Shown here: positions 51,433 through 60,405 of the stretch, one piece after another
Layout: each line of letters starts with the position of its first letter
Position numbering within the stretch: position 1 is the first letter of the stretch
Source: Actinomycetospora straminea
GTDB taxonomy: Bacteria; Actinomycetota; Actinomycetes; Mycobacteriales; Pseudonocardiaceae
Assembly: GCF_028737255.1 (NCBI RefSeq)
Contig: NZ_JAQZAN010000015.1
Span: 62,001-126,000 of the forward strand
Length of the DNA: 64,000 nucleotides
Direction: 5' to 3'
Translations under genes and position numbers: made by a program
Notes under the pieces: model-generated
Database searches by the model: none
Told to the model about the DNA's origin: nothing
The model's input: the letters and a program-made list of their open reading frames with translations, nothing else

Positions 51433-52122
51433 CTACGGGGACGTCGCCGCTCTCTTCCCCTGGACCCCGCGGCGAAGGCCCACGACGAGGACACCGAGAG
51501 CGAAGATCAGAAGGGCTGCCTGCGAGGCGACCGCAGCAAGGTCCTGGAAGGCGCCCTCCAGGCCGTTGTAGCCGACGTCGACGCCGACGGCGAGGGAGAG
51601 GACGCCGCTGATCGCGGCCAGCCAGGCCAACCAGAACGGACGGAACCCCGCTCTCGCGAGGGCGGAGCCGACGAGCACCAGAGTGACACCCAACAGCATG
51701 CGGAAGTAGCTCTGGAGCCCCCACTCGAGCCACCTGACCACCTCGGCGTCGGCGAACCGGAACTCCTTCTGCGATCCCGACGTCACGTACCAGGCGCCGA
51801 CTGCCTGCTTCAGCGCGATGCCGTCGATGGCCTGCAGGACGGCGAACATCGTCGCTGTCGCCGTGGTCGCACCGATGCCGAGCCAGGCGAGCACCCTGGC
51901 CCTCGATGTTCTTAGGAGTGCGACACAGAGAACGATCAGACCGGCGAGGCCGATCTCCACGCCCACGAACTGGCCGAAGTGCGTCAGCACCCATCCGCCG
52001 TCGGTCGCGTACGCAGTGAAGATCTCCGGGTGATCGTCCTCGGAGCCGGAGGGGTGCCAGGCCATCGTGACGATCAGGTTGAACAAGAGGCCTCCGGTGA
52101 GGAGGACGCCGCTCGACCGCAC
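51433..52122 (-). CDS. Six-helix membrane protein of unknown function
   Basis: The 229-residue product has about six membrane segments, including VGVEIGLAGLIVLCVALL, MLLGVTLVLVGSALARAG and ALLIFALGVLVVGLRRGV, and a conserved-looking WHPSGSEDDHPEIFTAYATD loop near the start. It resembles uncharacterised actinobacterial integral proteins with histidine/aspartate-rich first loops. Start is GTG at 52122, with GAGGAA just before. Confidence 0.7.
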   Translation of the reverse strand: MRSSGVLLTGGLLFNLIVTMAWHPSGSEDDHPEIFTAYATDGGWVLTHFGQFVGVEIGLAGLIVLCVALLRTSRARVLAWLGIGATTATATMFAVLQAIDGIALKQAVGAWYVTSGSQKEFRFADAEVVRWLEWGLQSYFRMLLGVTLVLVGSALARAGFRPFWLAWLAAISGVLSLAVGVDVGYNGLEGAFQDLAAVASQAALLIFALGVLVVGLRRGVQGKRAATSP

Positions 52123-52340
52123 CCATTCCTCGTTGCCTGTCCGTGTTCGCTGCCTGCGCTCATCCTCTGCATCTCCATCGCGCTACCTGCCCTGTGTCGG
52201 AGGGCCTCCTCATCGATCTCGCCCCGCCCGAGAGGTTCGGCCAGCAGATCCGCAGGGCTCGGGCGCGACCTCTCTGTCGCACGTCCGAGATCTCCTCCTC
52301 ACCTCAGAGAAGAGCTCGTTGAGCAATCCGTCGATCGTGC

Positions 52341-52475
52341 TCAGGAGGCGTCATCGGCGGGCGGCGAGGACAAGGCCGACGACAGCACATCGCCGACGAC
52401 GACGCCCAGGGAGACGAGCCCAACGATGAAGATCGCGACGGCGATGCCGTAGAACAACATGTGCTCACGCACCAT
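52341..52475 (-). CDS. 44-residue single-helix membrane protein
   Basis: This short gene reads MVREHMLFYGIAVAIFIVGL and onward to SSPPADDAS, one membrane helix with a short polar tail. A GGAGG ribosome site lies five bases before the ATG at 52475, which supports it. Stop at 52341. Such peptides often bind a larger membrane protein. The bases on either side (52123-52340 and 52476-52648) show nothing else. Confidence 0.65.
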   Translation of the reverse strand: MVREHMLFYGIAVAIFIVGLVSLGVVVGDVLSSALSSPPADDAS

Positions 52476-52648
52476 GACAGCCTCCGGTTGCAGGTTGCCT
52501 CACCGTGGAGCGCTGCGGGACGAGGTGTCAGGGCCGGACGTCATGTCCTCGCCGGGTCGGCCGTCCTGAGCGTCCGTGTCCCGAGGACGCGGGTCGCACG
52601 ACCCCGTGAGCAGCTGGTCGCCGGCACTGGACGTGGGCTCGGCGGACG

Positions 52649-53899
52649 TCAGCCGTCGACCGTGTGCCAGGGGTCGTAGGTGGGGTCGGCGAGGACGGCG
52701 TGCAGGCGCCGGCGGCGGAAGCCGTTGTTCCCGCCGCTGAACAGGGGGTAGGCGAGGGCGTCCTGGAGGAGCCCGGCGAGGGGCAGGTGGTGGCCGTAGG
52801 AGTCCACACCGATGACCCTCATGAGCTCCACCAGGGTCTGGACGGCGGCCTCGGAGCCGAAGATCTTGGTGTGGACGGACAGTTCCTCGGCGCTCGGAGA
52901 GCCGCTGTCCACCGCGGCGCACGCCGCCCGGGTGAGGGCGCGGACGGCCTCGATGCGGGTCTTCGCGTCGGCGAGCGCGAACCCGACGCCCTGGTGCTCC
53001 ACCACCGGGACGAGCCCGCCCCGCCGATCGGTACGCGCGAAGCGCAGGGCGACGTCGAACGCCGCGCGCATCACGCCGGTGGCACACGCCCCGACGAGGG
53101 CCCCGCCGAAGGACGCGGCGACGATGCCGAGCCCGTCGCCGACCTCGCCGATCAGGTCGGCGTCCGGCACACGGACGTCGGTCAGGGTGAAGCGCGGCAG
53201 CAGGTGGGCACGGTGCCCGAGCGGGTCGAGGAGGTCCGTGATCCTCAGGCCCTCGATCGGCCCCGGGACGAGGAAGACCGCGGTCGAGCGCCGCGGGTCG
53301 AGATCGTCACCGGCCCGGCACACGACGCTCATGAGGTCGGGCCCGGCGCCGTCCCAGCCCGTCGCGTGCGACACCCACTGCTTCTCGCCCCGGATCGTCC
53401 ACCACCCGTCGTCGTACCGGGCCGTGGTCCGCAGCCCGACGTCGAGCCCCGTGCCGGGGTCGGCCTGGTCGAGGTTGGCGGTGCCGCCGGGCTCGGACAG
53501 GGCGAGGGAGGCGACCGGCGTCCCGCTCGTCGTCAGGAAGGGGGCGAGGAAGCGCCGGTGCTGGGCCGGTGACCCCGCCCGCATCAGCGGGGTCAGGCCC
53601 AGGCCGGTCGCGAACAGGTGCAGGGCGACGCTCGGGTCACCGGCGACCAGCTCCTCGGCCAGCACCGCCGTCGTCGAGGCACCCGTCCCGTCGCCACCGA
53701 GTGCCTGGGGGACGAGCCGGCGCAGGAAGCCCGCCTCCACCATCTGCCGGTAGAAGGGGCGGGTGGCCCGGTAGCGCTCGGTCGCCGTGGGCAGGGGGTC
53801 GGTGACGTCGCGGACGTGGGCGAGGACGTCTCCGGCGAACTCGCGCGCCCGGGCGCGCAGGGCCGCCTGCTCGGATCGCGGGGGCGATGTCGTGGTCAC
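52649..53899 (-). CDS. Acyl-CoA dehydrogenase family flavoenzyme
   Basis: The 416-residue protein has the three-part acyl-CoA dehydrogenase fold: N-terminal helices, LALSEPGGTANLDQ and EKQWVSHATGWDGAGPDLMS around the FAD, and the C-terminal EHQGVGFALADAKTRIEAVR and FGSEAAVQTLVELMRVIGVD. The end (QDALAYPLFSGGNNGFRRRR) lacks the usual C-terminal glutamate context, so nitroalkane- or hydroxylase-type variants are possible. Directly after the SDR gene in an operon of AraC, SDR and this enzyme. Confidence 0.87.
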   Translation of the reverse strand: MTTTSPPRSEQAALRARAREFAGDVLAHVRDVTDPLPTATERYRATRPFYRQMVEAGFLRRLVPQALGGDGTGASTTAVLAEELVAGDPSVALHLFATGLGLTPLMRAGSPAQHRRFLAPFLTTSGTPVASLALSEPGGTANLDQADPGTGLDVGLRTTARYDDGWWTIRGEKQWVSHATGWDGAGPDLMSVVCRAGDDLDPRRSTAVFLVPGPIEGLRITDLLDPLGHRAHLLPRFTLTDVRVPDADLIGEVGDGLGIVAASFGGALVGACATGVMRAAFDVALRFARTDRRGGLVPVVEHQGVGFALADAKTRIEAVRALTRAACAAVDSGSPSAEELSVHTKIFGSEAAVQTLVELMRVIGVDSYGHHLPLAGLLQDALAYPLFSGGNNGFRRRRLHAVLADPTYDPWHTVDG

Positions 53900-53918
53900 G
53901 GTCGTCTCCTCCCGTGCC

Positions 53919-54632
53919 TCAGTGGCCCGCGCTCTGGCCGCCGTCGACGTGCAGGGTCTCGCCCGTCACGAAGGTCGCGGACTCGAGGTAGAGGACGGCG
54001 TGCACGATCTCGTCGACCTCGCCCATGCGGCCGACCGGGTGGAGGCCGGCGTAGGCGTCGTACGCCTCGACGGGGTGCATCGGGGTCTTGATGATCCCCG
54101 GCGACACCGCGTTCACCCGCACGCCCGAGCCGGCGCACTCGATGGCGAGGGACCGGGTCGCCGCGTCGAGCCCGCCCTTGGTCAGGGACGCGAGCACCGA
54201 GGGGACCGCGCGCATCGGGTGGTCCACCAGCGAGGTGGTGAGGGTGACGACGTGGCCACGGCCCCGCTCGAGCATCGCCGCGACGGCGCGCCGGGTGATG
54301 CCGAAGAAGCCGGCCAGGTTGAGGCCGACCATCGCCGCGAAGTCGTCGTCGGTGTAGGCGGTGAAGGGCTTGGCGAGGAACGAGCCCGCGTTGTTGACCA
54401 GCGTGTCGACGTGCCCGAACCGCTCCAGCGCCGCGTCGACCACGCGGTCGGCGGTCCCGGGGTCGGTGAGGTCCCCGGGGACGGTGTGTACCTGCGGGTC
54501 GTTCGACGCGGCGATGGAGCGCGAGGTGGCGACGACGGCGTAGCCGAGCTTGCGGTAGCCCTCGACGACGCCGGCGCCGATACCGCGTGATGCGCCGGTG
54601 ACGATGACGACCTTCTGGTCGGTCGTGTTCAT
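53919..54632 (-). CDS. Short-chain dehydrogenase/reductase
   Basis: The 237-residue SDR has TGASRGIG, NNAGSF and the C-terminal FVTGETLHVDGG, but the catalytic region reads TTSLVDHPMRAVPSVLASLTKGG, where the usual Y-x-x-x-K tyrosine is replaced by leucine (LASLTK). The active site may therefore be altered, an unusual point. ATG at 54632 has GGAGAGACC before it. Lies 19 bases before the acyl-CoA dehydrogenase gene. Confidence 0.87.
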   Translation of the reverse strand: MNTTDQKVVIVTGASRGIGAGVVEGYRKLGYAVVATSRSIAASNDPQVHTVPGDLTDPGTADRVVDAALERFGHVDTLVNNAGSFLAKPFTAYTDDDFAAMVGLNLAGFFGITRRAVAAMLERGRGHVVTLTTSLVDHPMRAVPSVLASLTKGGLDAATRSLAIECAGSGVRVNAVSPGIIKTPMHPVEAYDAYAGLHPVGRMGEVDEIVHAVLYLESATFVTGETLHVDGGQSAGH

Positions 54633-54711
54633 GGTCTCTCCCTGGGACGTGCGTCGTCGACGGGACCGCCGTCGGGCGGCCCGTGAGGTGGTGGTTCCGG
54701 TGGCGGCGGGT

Positions 54712-55710
54712 CTAGGTGCGCAGCGGTCGCGGGCCGCCGCGGTCCCACCGACCCGACCGGCGGATCTCGCCCGCGGTCATGCCGAACTCCGCCTTCAAGG
54801 CCCTGCTCAGGTGCTCGGTGTCGGTGATGCCCCACCGTGCGGCGATCGCCGCGGCGGTGCGTCCGTGCAGCGACTCGTCGACGAGGTCGCGGCAGACCCG
54901 TTCCAGGCGTTGCCGTCGGATCCAGGCCGACAGGGTGTTGCCGGTCGCCGCGAGCACCTTGTGCAGGTAGCGCACGGAGACCCCGTGGGCCCGCGCCACC
55001 GACTCGACGGTGAGCCCCGGGTCGGACAGGGACGCCAGGCAGTGGGCCAGCACCCGGTCGGCGAGGTCGTCGCCCGCGCCCTGCGGGGCGATGTCGACCA
55101 GCTCGGCGATGACGAGCGAGACGATCGCGTCGGCGAGGTACTCCTTGCTCCGGCTCGCCGCACCCAGGGTGCAGGCGTCGACCTTCGCCGCGAGCCCCTC
55201 GAACAGCGCGCCGACGACGTCGCGTGGGCCGCACTCGGTGCCGACCGCGACGGCCGTGCGTTCCGCGAGCGCGTCGGCGTGCGAGCCCAGCGCGGCGACC
55301 GGGACGGTGACCACGACGGCCTCGTACGGCTCCCAGAACGTCACCTCGTACGGCCGCGAGGTGACGTAGTTGACGAGGTCGCCGGGGCCGAGCAGGCAGT
55401 GTCGGCCGTCCTGCGTGACCCCGGCGCGTCCCTCCCGGAGAAGGGCGACGGTGAGGAGGGCGGGATCACCGGGATCGAACAGTTCGGGGCCGCGGGTCAA
55501 GACGCAGGGGCTGCCGCTGACCACGCTGACCTGGACCTCGCCCGCCGCGGCACTGCGGACCGAGCTGTGGAAGGTCCCGTCGACGAGGGGCCGCACCCGC
55601 AGCGGGGCGAGCGAGCGAGTCAGGTGCGCGGCGAACTGGTCGCCGTCGTCGGTCTCCGCCGTCGTGACCAGGCGGGGCGGCGCGGAGCCCTCGAGGGCCT
55701 CTGAGCTCAT
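54712..55710 (-). CDS. AraC-family transcriptional regulator
   Basis: The 332-residue protein has an N-terminal cupin-like AraC-binding domain (about residues 30-190) and a C-terminal AraC pair of helix-turn-helices (VESVARAHGVSVRYLHKVLA, TAAAIAARWGITDTEHLSRA). ATG at 55710 with GGGAGGTGG just before. It likely controls the SDR and acyl-CoA dehydrogenase genes that follow on the same strand. Confidence 0.92.
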   Translation of the reverse strand: MSSEALEGSAPPRLVTTAETDDGDQFAAHLTRSLAPLRVRPLVDGTFHSSVRSAAAGEVQVSVVSGSPCVLTRGPELFDPGDPALLTVALLREGRAGVTQDGRHCLLGPGDLVNYVTSRPYEVTFWEPYEAVVVTVPVAALGSHADALAERTAVAVGTECGPRDVVGALFEGLAAKVDACTLGAASRSKEYLADAIVSLVIAELVDIAPQGAGDDLADRVLAHCLASLSDPGLTVESVARAHGVSVRYLHKVLAATGNTLSAWIRRQRLERVCRDLVDESLHGRTAAAIAARWGITDTEHLSRALKAEFGMTAGEIRRSGRWDRGGPRPLRT

Positions 55711-55733
55711 GCGCCACCTCCCCACCGGTGGAG

Positions 55734-55749
55734 CCGATCGCTCGATCGG
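55734..55749. promoter_or_regulatory. 16-bp palindrome before the AraC gene
   Basis: CCGATCG and CGATCGG are perfect arms around CT, 24 bases upstream of the AraC start. It may be an operator for autoregulation. Confidence 0.4.
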
Positions 55750-56124
55750 CCCGTGGGACGACTGTAGGAGCGCTCACCCGCCTCCGGCGTCCACCGAGCG
55801 CACCGGCAGGCGCCAGATCGTGCACCTCGCCGCCTCGCCTCGAACGCTCCGGCCCGGTCGCTGAGCCCGGGCCGGACGGTGAGCCGTCCCGCCGGGCCAC
55901 GCCCGTCGGGAAATGCGGTGGTCCGACGGCGCGGCCATCAGCGGAGTCGGGCACACGCGAGCAGCCGACGATCGCCTGCTCGACGGTCGGCTTCGTCGAC
56001 CCGGCGGCGCGGCCCTTCAGCGCCGTCGCTGCCATGCCTCGGTCGACCCGGCGACGGCACTGACGTCGACGCCCGCGGCGACGAGCTCGGCGGCCGCGCA
56101 GCTGCGTTTGCGCTGGTCAACGCG

Positions 56125-56173
56125 TGGTGCCCCCGGCAGGATTCGAACCTGCGCTCCCGCCTCCGGAGGCCGG
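56125..56173 (-). pseudogene. 3' half of a tRNA-Arg(CCG): probable att-site remnant
   Basis: On the minus strand 49 bases give the anticodon arm with loop CTCCGGA (anticodon CCG), a 4-base variable region, a perfect T arm (GCAGG TTCGAAT CCTGC), acceptor strand CGGGGGC, discriminator A and CCA. The upstream sequence does not supply a D arm or the matching acceptor strand GCCCCCG, so the 5' half is missing. The anticodon stem has one G-G mismatch. tRNA 3' ends are common integration sites for phages and integrative elements, and such halves are left as scars. Confidence 0.8.
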
Positions 56174-56414
56174 GCAACCGGGTGATCGCAGGCGTTCTGC
56201 CTGGTCCTGAGGACGTCGGCTGGTCGCGCAGATGACCTCTGGTGCCCTCCTGCGGCCCGCGGTTCGTCCCACAAGTCGTCCCACGGGCCCGCGCTGCTGC
56301 GATGCGGCTGTGGCGGTGCTGGGTGGGTTCGGTGTCGCAGTTCGAGGCGGTCCGGGCACGGGATGATCGATGGGACGGTGCCGGATCGCGAGGACTACCG
56401 GTGAACTGAAGGAG

Positions 56415-56588
56415 TCATGGTCGGCAGATGCATCCGCGCGTCTGCACCGATGCGATGGTCGCCAAGCAGAACCGCGCACCCAGGGCGTCATGTGCCGCCC
56501 AGGGGTGGGGACAGACCGAGCAGGTCTCGGGCACCGGCCGGTGCGACGGCAGCCGATCCTCGGATGCGCTCGGGCCAGAGTCGTTCAT
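56415..56588 (-). CDS. 57-residue Cys-rich protein (CxxC...RGCxC)
   Basis: The short product has ETCSVCPHPWAAHDALGARFC and ends TRGCICRP, giving five cysteines and two histidines, which suggests zinc binding. It begins at the ATG at 56588, overlapping the stop of the DUF5994 gene (ATGA), so it is translationally coupled. Function unknown; similar tiny proteins occur in actinomycetes. Confidence 0.65.
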   Translation of the reverse strand: MNDSGPSASEDRLPSHRPVPETCSVCPHPWAAHDALGARFCLATIASVQTRGCICRP

Positions 56589-57136
56589 GGCATGACCTCC
56601 AGAACGGCGTGGGCGGCACCAGCCGGCAGCACCTCGCGCTCGGCTGGTTGGTCGGGGGCCCTCTGCTCCTCGAGCAGCGCGGCCGGCAGGTCGGTGTTGT
56701 CGGCGGCGCTCGCCCGTCTCAGGGTGGCGGTGGCGTGGGCACGCCGTGTCTCCGGAGGAACGACCAGCAGCACGAGCGGCGTGTGCGTCGTCGCACGGCT
56801 GGCCACCCAGATGAGGTCGGCGTCGAAGTCCGCGAACCCGTCGAACGCCACCCGGCCGGTGGGGGTGACCAGCCGCTGCCGCCCGGTGGGGTGCCACTGC
56901 GCGGCTCCGAAACCGATGCGCGCGATTGGCCCGACCCGGGGACCCAGTTGTGCGCTGATCGCGGCCAGGAGTGCGGGCAACTCCACCCGGAGGTCCCGCG
57001 AGCGTGGCCACCAGCCGCCGTCGACATGACCCGCGCGCGACATGTTCGGCTTCAGCTCGAGCCGGACATCGTCGTCGGCGTCGCTGCCGTGCTCGGTACT
57101 CGATCCAGGGTCGTGATTGTCTCGTGGCTCCGACAT
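56585..57136 (-). CDS. DUF5994 family protein
   Basis: The 183-residue protein has the DUF5994 block RLELKPNMSRAGHVDGGWWPRSRDLRVELPALLAAI and IARIGFGAAQWHPTGRQRL. It is soluble and of unknown function. The gene runs into the Cys-rich miniprotein gene with a four-base overlap. Confidence 0.85.
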   Translation of the reverse strand: MSEPRDNHDPGSSTEHGSDADDDVRLELKPNMSRAGHVDGGWWPRSRDLRVELPALLAAISAQLGPRVGPIARIGFGAAQWHPTGRQRLVTPTGRVAFDGFADFDADLIWVASRATTHTPLVLLVVPPETRRAHATATLRRASAADNTDLPAALLEEQRAPDQPAEREVLPAGAAHAVLEVMP

Positions 57137-57426
57137 CGGTCGGTGCCCCCGTTCCAGGCCGCCCAGCGACCGCTATGGAGAGCGTCGAGGAGGCCGGCGA
57201 TGATCGCTCTCGGCGTGGAGCTCCTCGATGTCCTCGACAGTACCCCCCACCTGTCGACGGAGAGGCCGTTCTCACGACGTCCGCGAGACCCGCGACATGA
57301 CCCGCTCGACCGGCCGCTCCCTCGCGCCGCTCGATGGGTCACGTGGCCCGCGCGATGGCCGGTGAGGGGTGCCGGCGTGGGGCCTACGCTGAACCGGCCT
57401 GTGGCAGTCGGGCCCGGAGGGACGGC

Positions 57427-58839
57427 ATGACGAGCGGGACCGGCGATGTGGTCCGCACTTCGAGCGAATTGAACCCGCTCGAGACCATGATGTGGCGTGC
57501 GGAGGTCGACCCGCGCCTGCGGTCGCCGGTCGTCGTCCTCGATGTCCTGGACACAGAGCCGGACTGGGACCGGGTCGTCGCGTCTCACGAGTGGGCGACG
57601 CGGTTCGTGCCGCGCCTGCGCGAGCGCGTTCTGGAGCCGTGGGGCGACTGGGGCACGCCGGCCTGGGTGCCCGACCCGGACTTCGCGCTCTCGCACCACC
57701 TCGGCCGCGCGCAGGTGGCACGACCCGGCGGGCGCCGTGAGCTCCTCGACCTCGCGGCGTCGATGGCCCTGACCCCGTTCGACCGCGAGCGCCCCCCGTG
57801 GGAGGCGAAGATCGTCACCGGGCTCGCGGACGGGCGGGCGGGGTACGTGCTCAAGGTGCACCACTCCGTCGCCGACGGCCTGGGCCTGGTGCAGATCCTG
57901 CGCATGCTGCACAGCGGGGTGCGCGAGCACACCGACCTCCCCGATCACCCCGAGCCCGACCGGCACGGCCCCTCGAGGCTGGGGCTCACCGTGAGCCAGG
58001 CGGCGCGGGCCGTCGCGGCGGTGCCGACCCAGACGCTGGACCTGGTCTCCGCCGGCGCCGGCCTGCTCGGGCGGCTCCTCACGCGGCCCCTGGCCACGGT
58101 CTCCGACGGCTCGGCGTTCCTCGGGTCGGCGCTGCGGGCGGCTGTCGGGCCGGTGGTGCCCCGGTCGCCGCTGCTGCGCCGCCGGAGCCTGGAGCGCCGC
58201 TTCGAGGCGCTCGAGGTGGACCTCGGCGCGCTCAAGGCCGCCGGGCGCGCGGCGGGCGGTTCGCTCAACGACGCGTACCTGGCCGCTCTGCTCGGCGGGA
58301 TGCGTCGCTACCACCAGCGGTTCGGCGCGATCCCGCAGCACCTCGCGATGGGCATGCCGGTGAACACCCGGGACGCCGACGACCCCGTCGGCGGGAACCA
58401 CTGGGCCGGCACGCGCTTCGCGGCGCCCCTGGGCGACGCCGACCCCGTCGTGCGCATCCGGCACGTGCGGGAGGTCGTCCGGCGGACCACCGGCGAGCGG
58501 GTGGTCGACGGCCTCGGTCTCATCGCGCCGCTGCTGGCTGTGCTGCCGTCGCCGCTGCTCGCGCTGATCCAGGGCGGGGCGACGAGCGCGAACGACCTGC
58601 AGGCCAGCAACGTTCCGGGCATGACGGGGCCTGCGTACCTGGCGGGCGCGCAGATCGTGCGCAGCTACGCGTTCGCGCCGCTGCCGGGCGGCGCGGCGAT
58701 GATCACGCTGACCTCCCACGGCGACACCTGCTGTATCGCGGTGACCCTGGACCCGGCGGCCATCACCGACCCGGACGCGTTCCTCGAGGACCTCCGGGCC
58801 GGCTTCGATGAAGTCCTCGACCTCGCTCCCGCGCGCTGA
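57427..58839 (+). CDS. Wax ester synthase/diacylglycerol acyltransferase (WS/DGAT)
   Basis: The 470-residue product has the HHxxxDG active site as HHSVADG, the early NPLETMMWRAEV and the conserved late GNHWAGTRFAAPLG region (N-terminal and C-terminal WS/DGAT domains). It transfers acyl chains to diacylglycerol or alcohols to make storage lipid. ATG at 57427 overlaps an upstream short open frame by ATGA. The desaturases downstream could supply its acyl groups. Confidence 0.9.
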   Translation: MTSGTGDVVRTSSELNPLETMMWRAEVDPRLRSPVVVLDVLDTEPDWDRVVASHEWATRFVPRLRERVLEPWGDWGTPAWVPDPDFALSHHLGRAQVARPGGRRELLDLAASMALTPFDRERPPWEAKIVTGLADGRAGYVLKVHHSVADGLGLVQILRMLHSGVREHTDLPDHPEPDRHGPSRLGLTVSQAARAVAAVPTQTLDLVSAGAGLLGRLLTRPLATVSDGSAFLGSALRAAVGPVVPRSPLLRRRSLERRFEALEVDLGALKAAGRAAGGSLNDAYLAALLGGMRRYHQRFGAIPQHLAMGMPVNTRDADDPVGGNHWAGTRFAAPLGDADPVVRIRHVREVVRRTTGERVVDGLGLIAPLLAVLPSPLLALIQGGATSANDLQASNVPGMTGPAYLAGAQIVRSYAFAPLPGGAAMITLTSHGDTCCIAVTLDPAAITDPDAFLEDLRAGFDEVLDLAPAR

Positions 58840-58937
58840 CCTGCCCCGGGCACCCGGACCCGGCAACGCCGGGCCGGGCTGAGCGCTCGCTCACCGTCGG
58901 GTTGCCGGGGCGGTCGTGTCGGGCACCCGGACGCACC

Positions 58938-59369
58938 ATGCCGACCACAGACAGCCGCGGCGCCGCTACCGTGCCGCGCTGGCCCGAGCCATTGCGGATC
59001 ACCGCAACGGCCCACGGCGCTCAGGTGCGGGTCCTGCGCCGGTACCTCACACAGTGGCTCGACGGGGACCACCTCGACGCCGACGTCATCGACGATCTCG
59101 TCCTGGCCACCTCCGAGGCGCTGGAGAACTGCTGTGACCACGCCTACGCGGGGGCGTCGGTCAGCGGAGTGATGACGTTGGCGGCCCGTCCCTTCGACCA
59201 CGGGTTGGTCATCACCGTGGGCGACGACGGCCACTGGCAGCCGACGGCCGCACCCGGCACACGCGGGCGAGGCCTGGCCATGATGCGCACGCTGGTCGAC
59301 GACGTCGCCGTCCACGCCGGCGCGGACGGCACCCACATCGCTCTGACCCTCTATCGAGTCGGCGACTGA
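58938..59369 (+). CDS. Anti-sigma factor-type ATPase (HATPase_c, RsbW-like)
   Basis: The 143-residue product has the GHKL nucleotide-binding boxes: DDLVLATSEALENCCDHAY (N box), VGDDGHWQPTA (G1) and GTRGRGLAMMRTLVDD (G2). It should bind and switch a sigma factor antagonist, as in the SpoIIE pathway. ATG at 58938 is preferred; the frame is open further upstream. A fragment of its 3' end is duplicated at 60134. Confidence 0.82.
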   Translation: MPTTDSRGAATVPRWPEPLRITATAHGAQVRVLRRYLTQWLDGDHLDADVIDDLVLATSEALENCCDHAYAGASVSGVMTLAARPFDHGLVITVGDDGHWQPTAAPGTRGRGLAMMRTLVDDVAVHAGADGTHIALTLYRVGD

Positions 59370-59670
59370 GCCGACCCACTCACCACTGCCGCCGCAACGA
59401 CAGGGTTCCCTGCCTCGCTCCAGGCGGGTGCATCCGCAGGGTCACGACCCCGGCCGGACGATGCTGGTGAGGTCGGCTAGACGGACCCTCAGCCACGACA
59501 TCGACTCGGTCCGGCCAGGGGTGCGGGCACACCGTGCACGTCACGTCGTCCGTGTGCTCGTGATGGTGTCCGCCAGGAGCTCGGCCGTGGAGTGCCGGTC
59601 GCCCGACGCGGAGGCCGCGTCGAGCGCGGCCTCGGCGGCGGGTCCCGGGGCGTCGCTGGTTCTGCGGCTG
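59370..59670. other. Spacer with a decayed Cys-rich miniprotein motif
   Basis: No complete gene is seen. On the minus strand around 59515-59538 a frame reads CTVCPHPW, nearly the same as CSVCPHPW of the miniprotein at 56415, but the C-terminal cysteines are missing. It looks like a degenerate second copy. Confidence 0.4.
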
Positions 59671-59904
59671 TCAGGTGCGTCGACCCGAGCGATTGCTCAG
59701 TGCCTGTTCGCTGGAGTCGCGCACGCCGACCACCTCCGAGTGCCGGATCAAGGTGCCGTCGGGCGTCGTCGTGGAGCCCGTCGGTTCGCTCTGCTCGAAG
59801 GACTCGGCAAGACGGTGGAGAAGTTGTTCCGCGTGCTCGTCCTCGACACCCTGCAGCACGATCTCGTGCCCGCCCCGTAGGAGAACCGTCACCCGCCTGC
59901 TCAT
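59671..59904 (-). CDS. 77-residue protein of unknown function
   Basis: The product begins MSRRVTVLLRGGHEIVLQGV and has a helix (EHAEQLLHRLAESFEQ) and a final strand TLIRHSEVVGV. No family was recognised. An AGAGGTGA site eight bases before the ATG at 59904 supports translation. Confidence 0.55.
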   Translation of the reverse strand: MSRRVTVLLRGGHEIVLQGVEDEHAEQLLHRLAESFEQSEPTGSTTTPDGTLIRHSEVVGVRDSSEQALSNRSGRRT

Positions 59905-60133
59905 CTCCGCTCACCTCTCGTCGTCGCCACCGTGGCACGGAGAGGCCCCGATGTCAGCGGGCGATCGTCGACCAGGTGGCCCCACCTCGAGTCCGGCTCC
60001 GGGCGTTCCCTCGGCCGATCGGTGCGGACGACGAAACCCTGCCGGAGCCGGCGCGGTCGGCGCTGGTGGCGAGGCGAGGCGTGACGCGGATGGGCCTCGT
60101 CGTCCGTCGGCGGGGGTCTACGTGGTGTTCTCG

Positions 60134-60212
60134 GCCAAGATGCGCTCGCTGGTCGACGACGTCGCCGTCCACGCCGGCGCCGACGGCACGCACATCGCTC
60201 TCACCCTTCGGG
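60134..60212 (+). pseudogene. Duplicated 3' fragment of the anti-sigma ATPase gene
   Basis: The stretch reads MRSLVDDVAVHAGADGTHIA and matches MRTLVDDVAVHAGADGTHIA of the gene at 58938-59369, with nearly the same bases over about 65 positions. The nucleotide-binding boxes upstream are absent, so it is a partial copy inside a 500-base region (59905-60405) that otherwise holds no clear gene. Confidence 0.75.
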
Positions 60213-60405
60213 TCGCCGGCGGAGCCGGTTGTGCGCTACCCCTCCGCGACGCGTGCGGATCGCGCGAACGGGATATCCCTCGGGCGAACGTGCTGCGGCC
60301 GGACACCCGACCGCTCGGCGAGCTGGTGCCCAGACCCGTGCTCCTCGCCTCCCCGGGCCCACGCAGGGCCGGTGGACACGACGACCACGAGGCCACGGAG
60401 GCCAC

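Larger units (their letters stand above)
55711..56414. other. 700-base region without protein genes
   Basis: Apart from the palindrome at 55734 and the tRNA fragment at 56125, this stretch has no convincing gene. Repeated GTCGACCCGGCG stretches occur near 55995 and 56045, and GTCCCAC near 56263 and 56277. It is the boundary of the putative island. Confidence 0.4.

Noticed and set aside
55879-56235. Plus-strand frame with RQDSNLRSRLRRP
   Set aside because: This is the well-known false protein made by translating the antisense of a tRNA.
56125-56260. Complete tRNA gene
   Set aside because: Only the anticodon arm, T arm and acceptor 3' strand can be folded; no D arm or GCCCCCG strand is found upstream.
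57200-57430. Short plus-strand frame (MIALGVELLD start) ending by ATGA overlap with the WS/DGAT gene
   Set aside because: It has an AGGAGG site and a coupled end, but the Pro/Arg-rich product looks unlike a protein; could be a leader, not counted as a gene.
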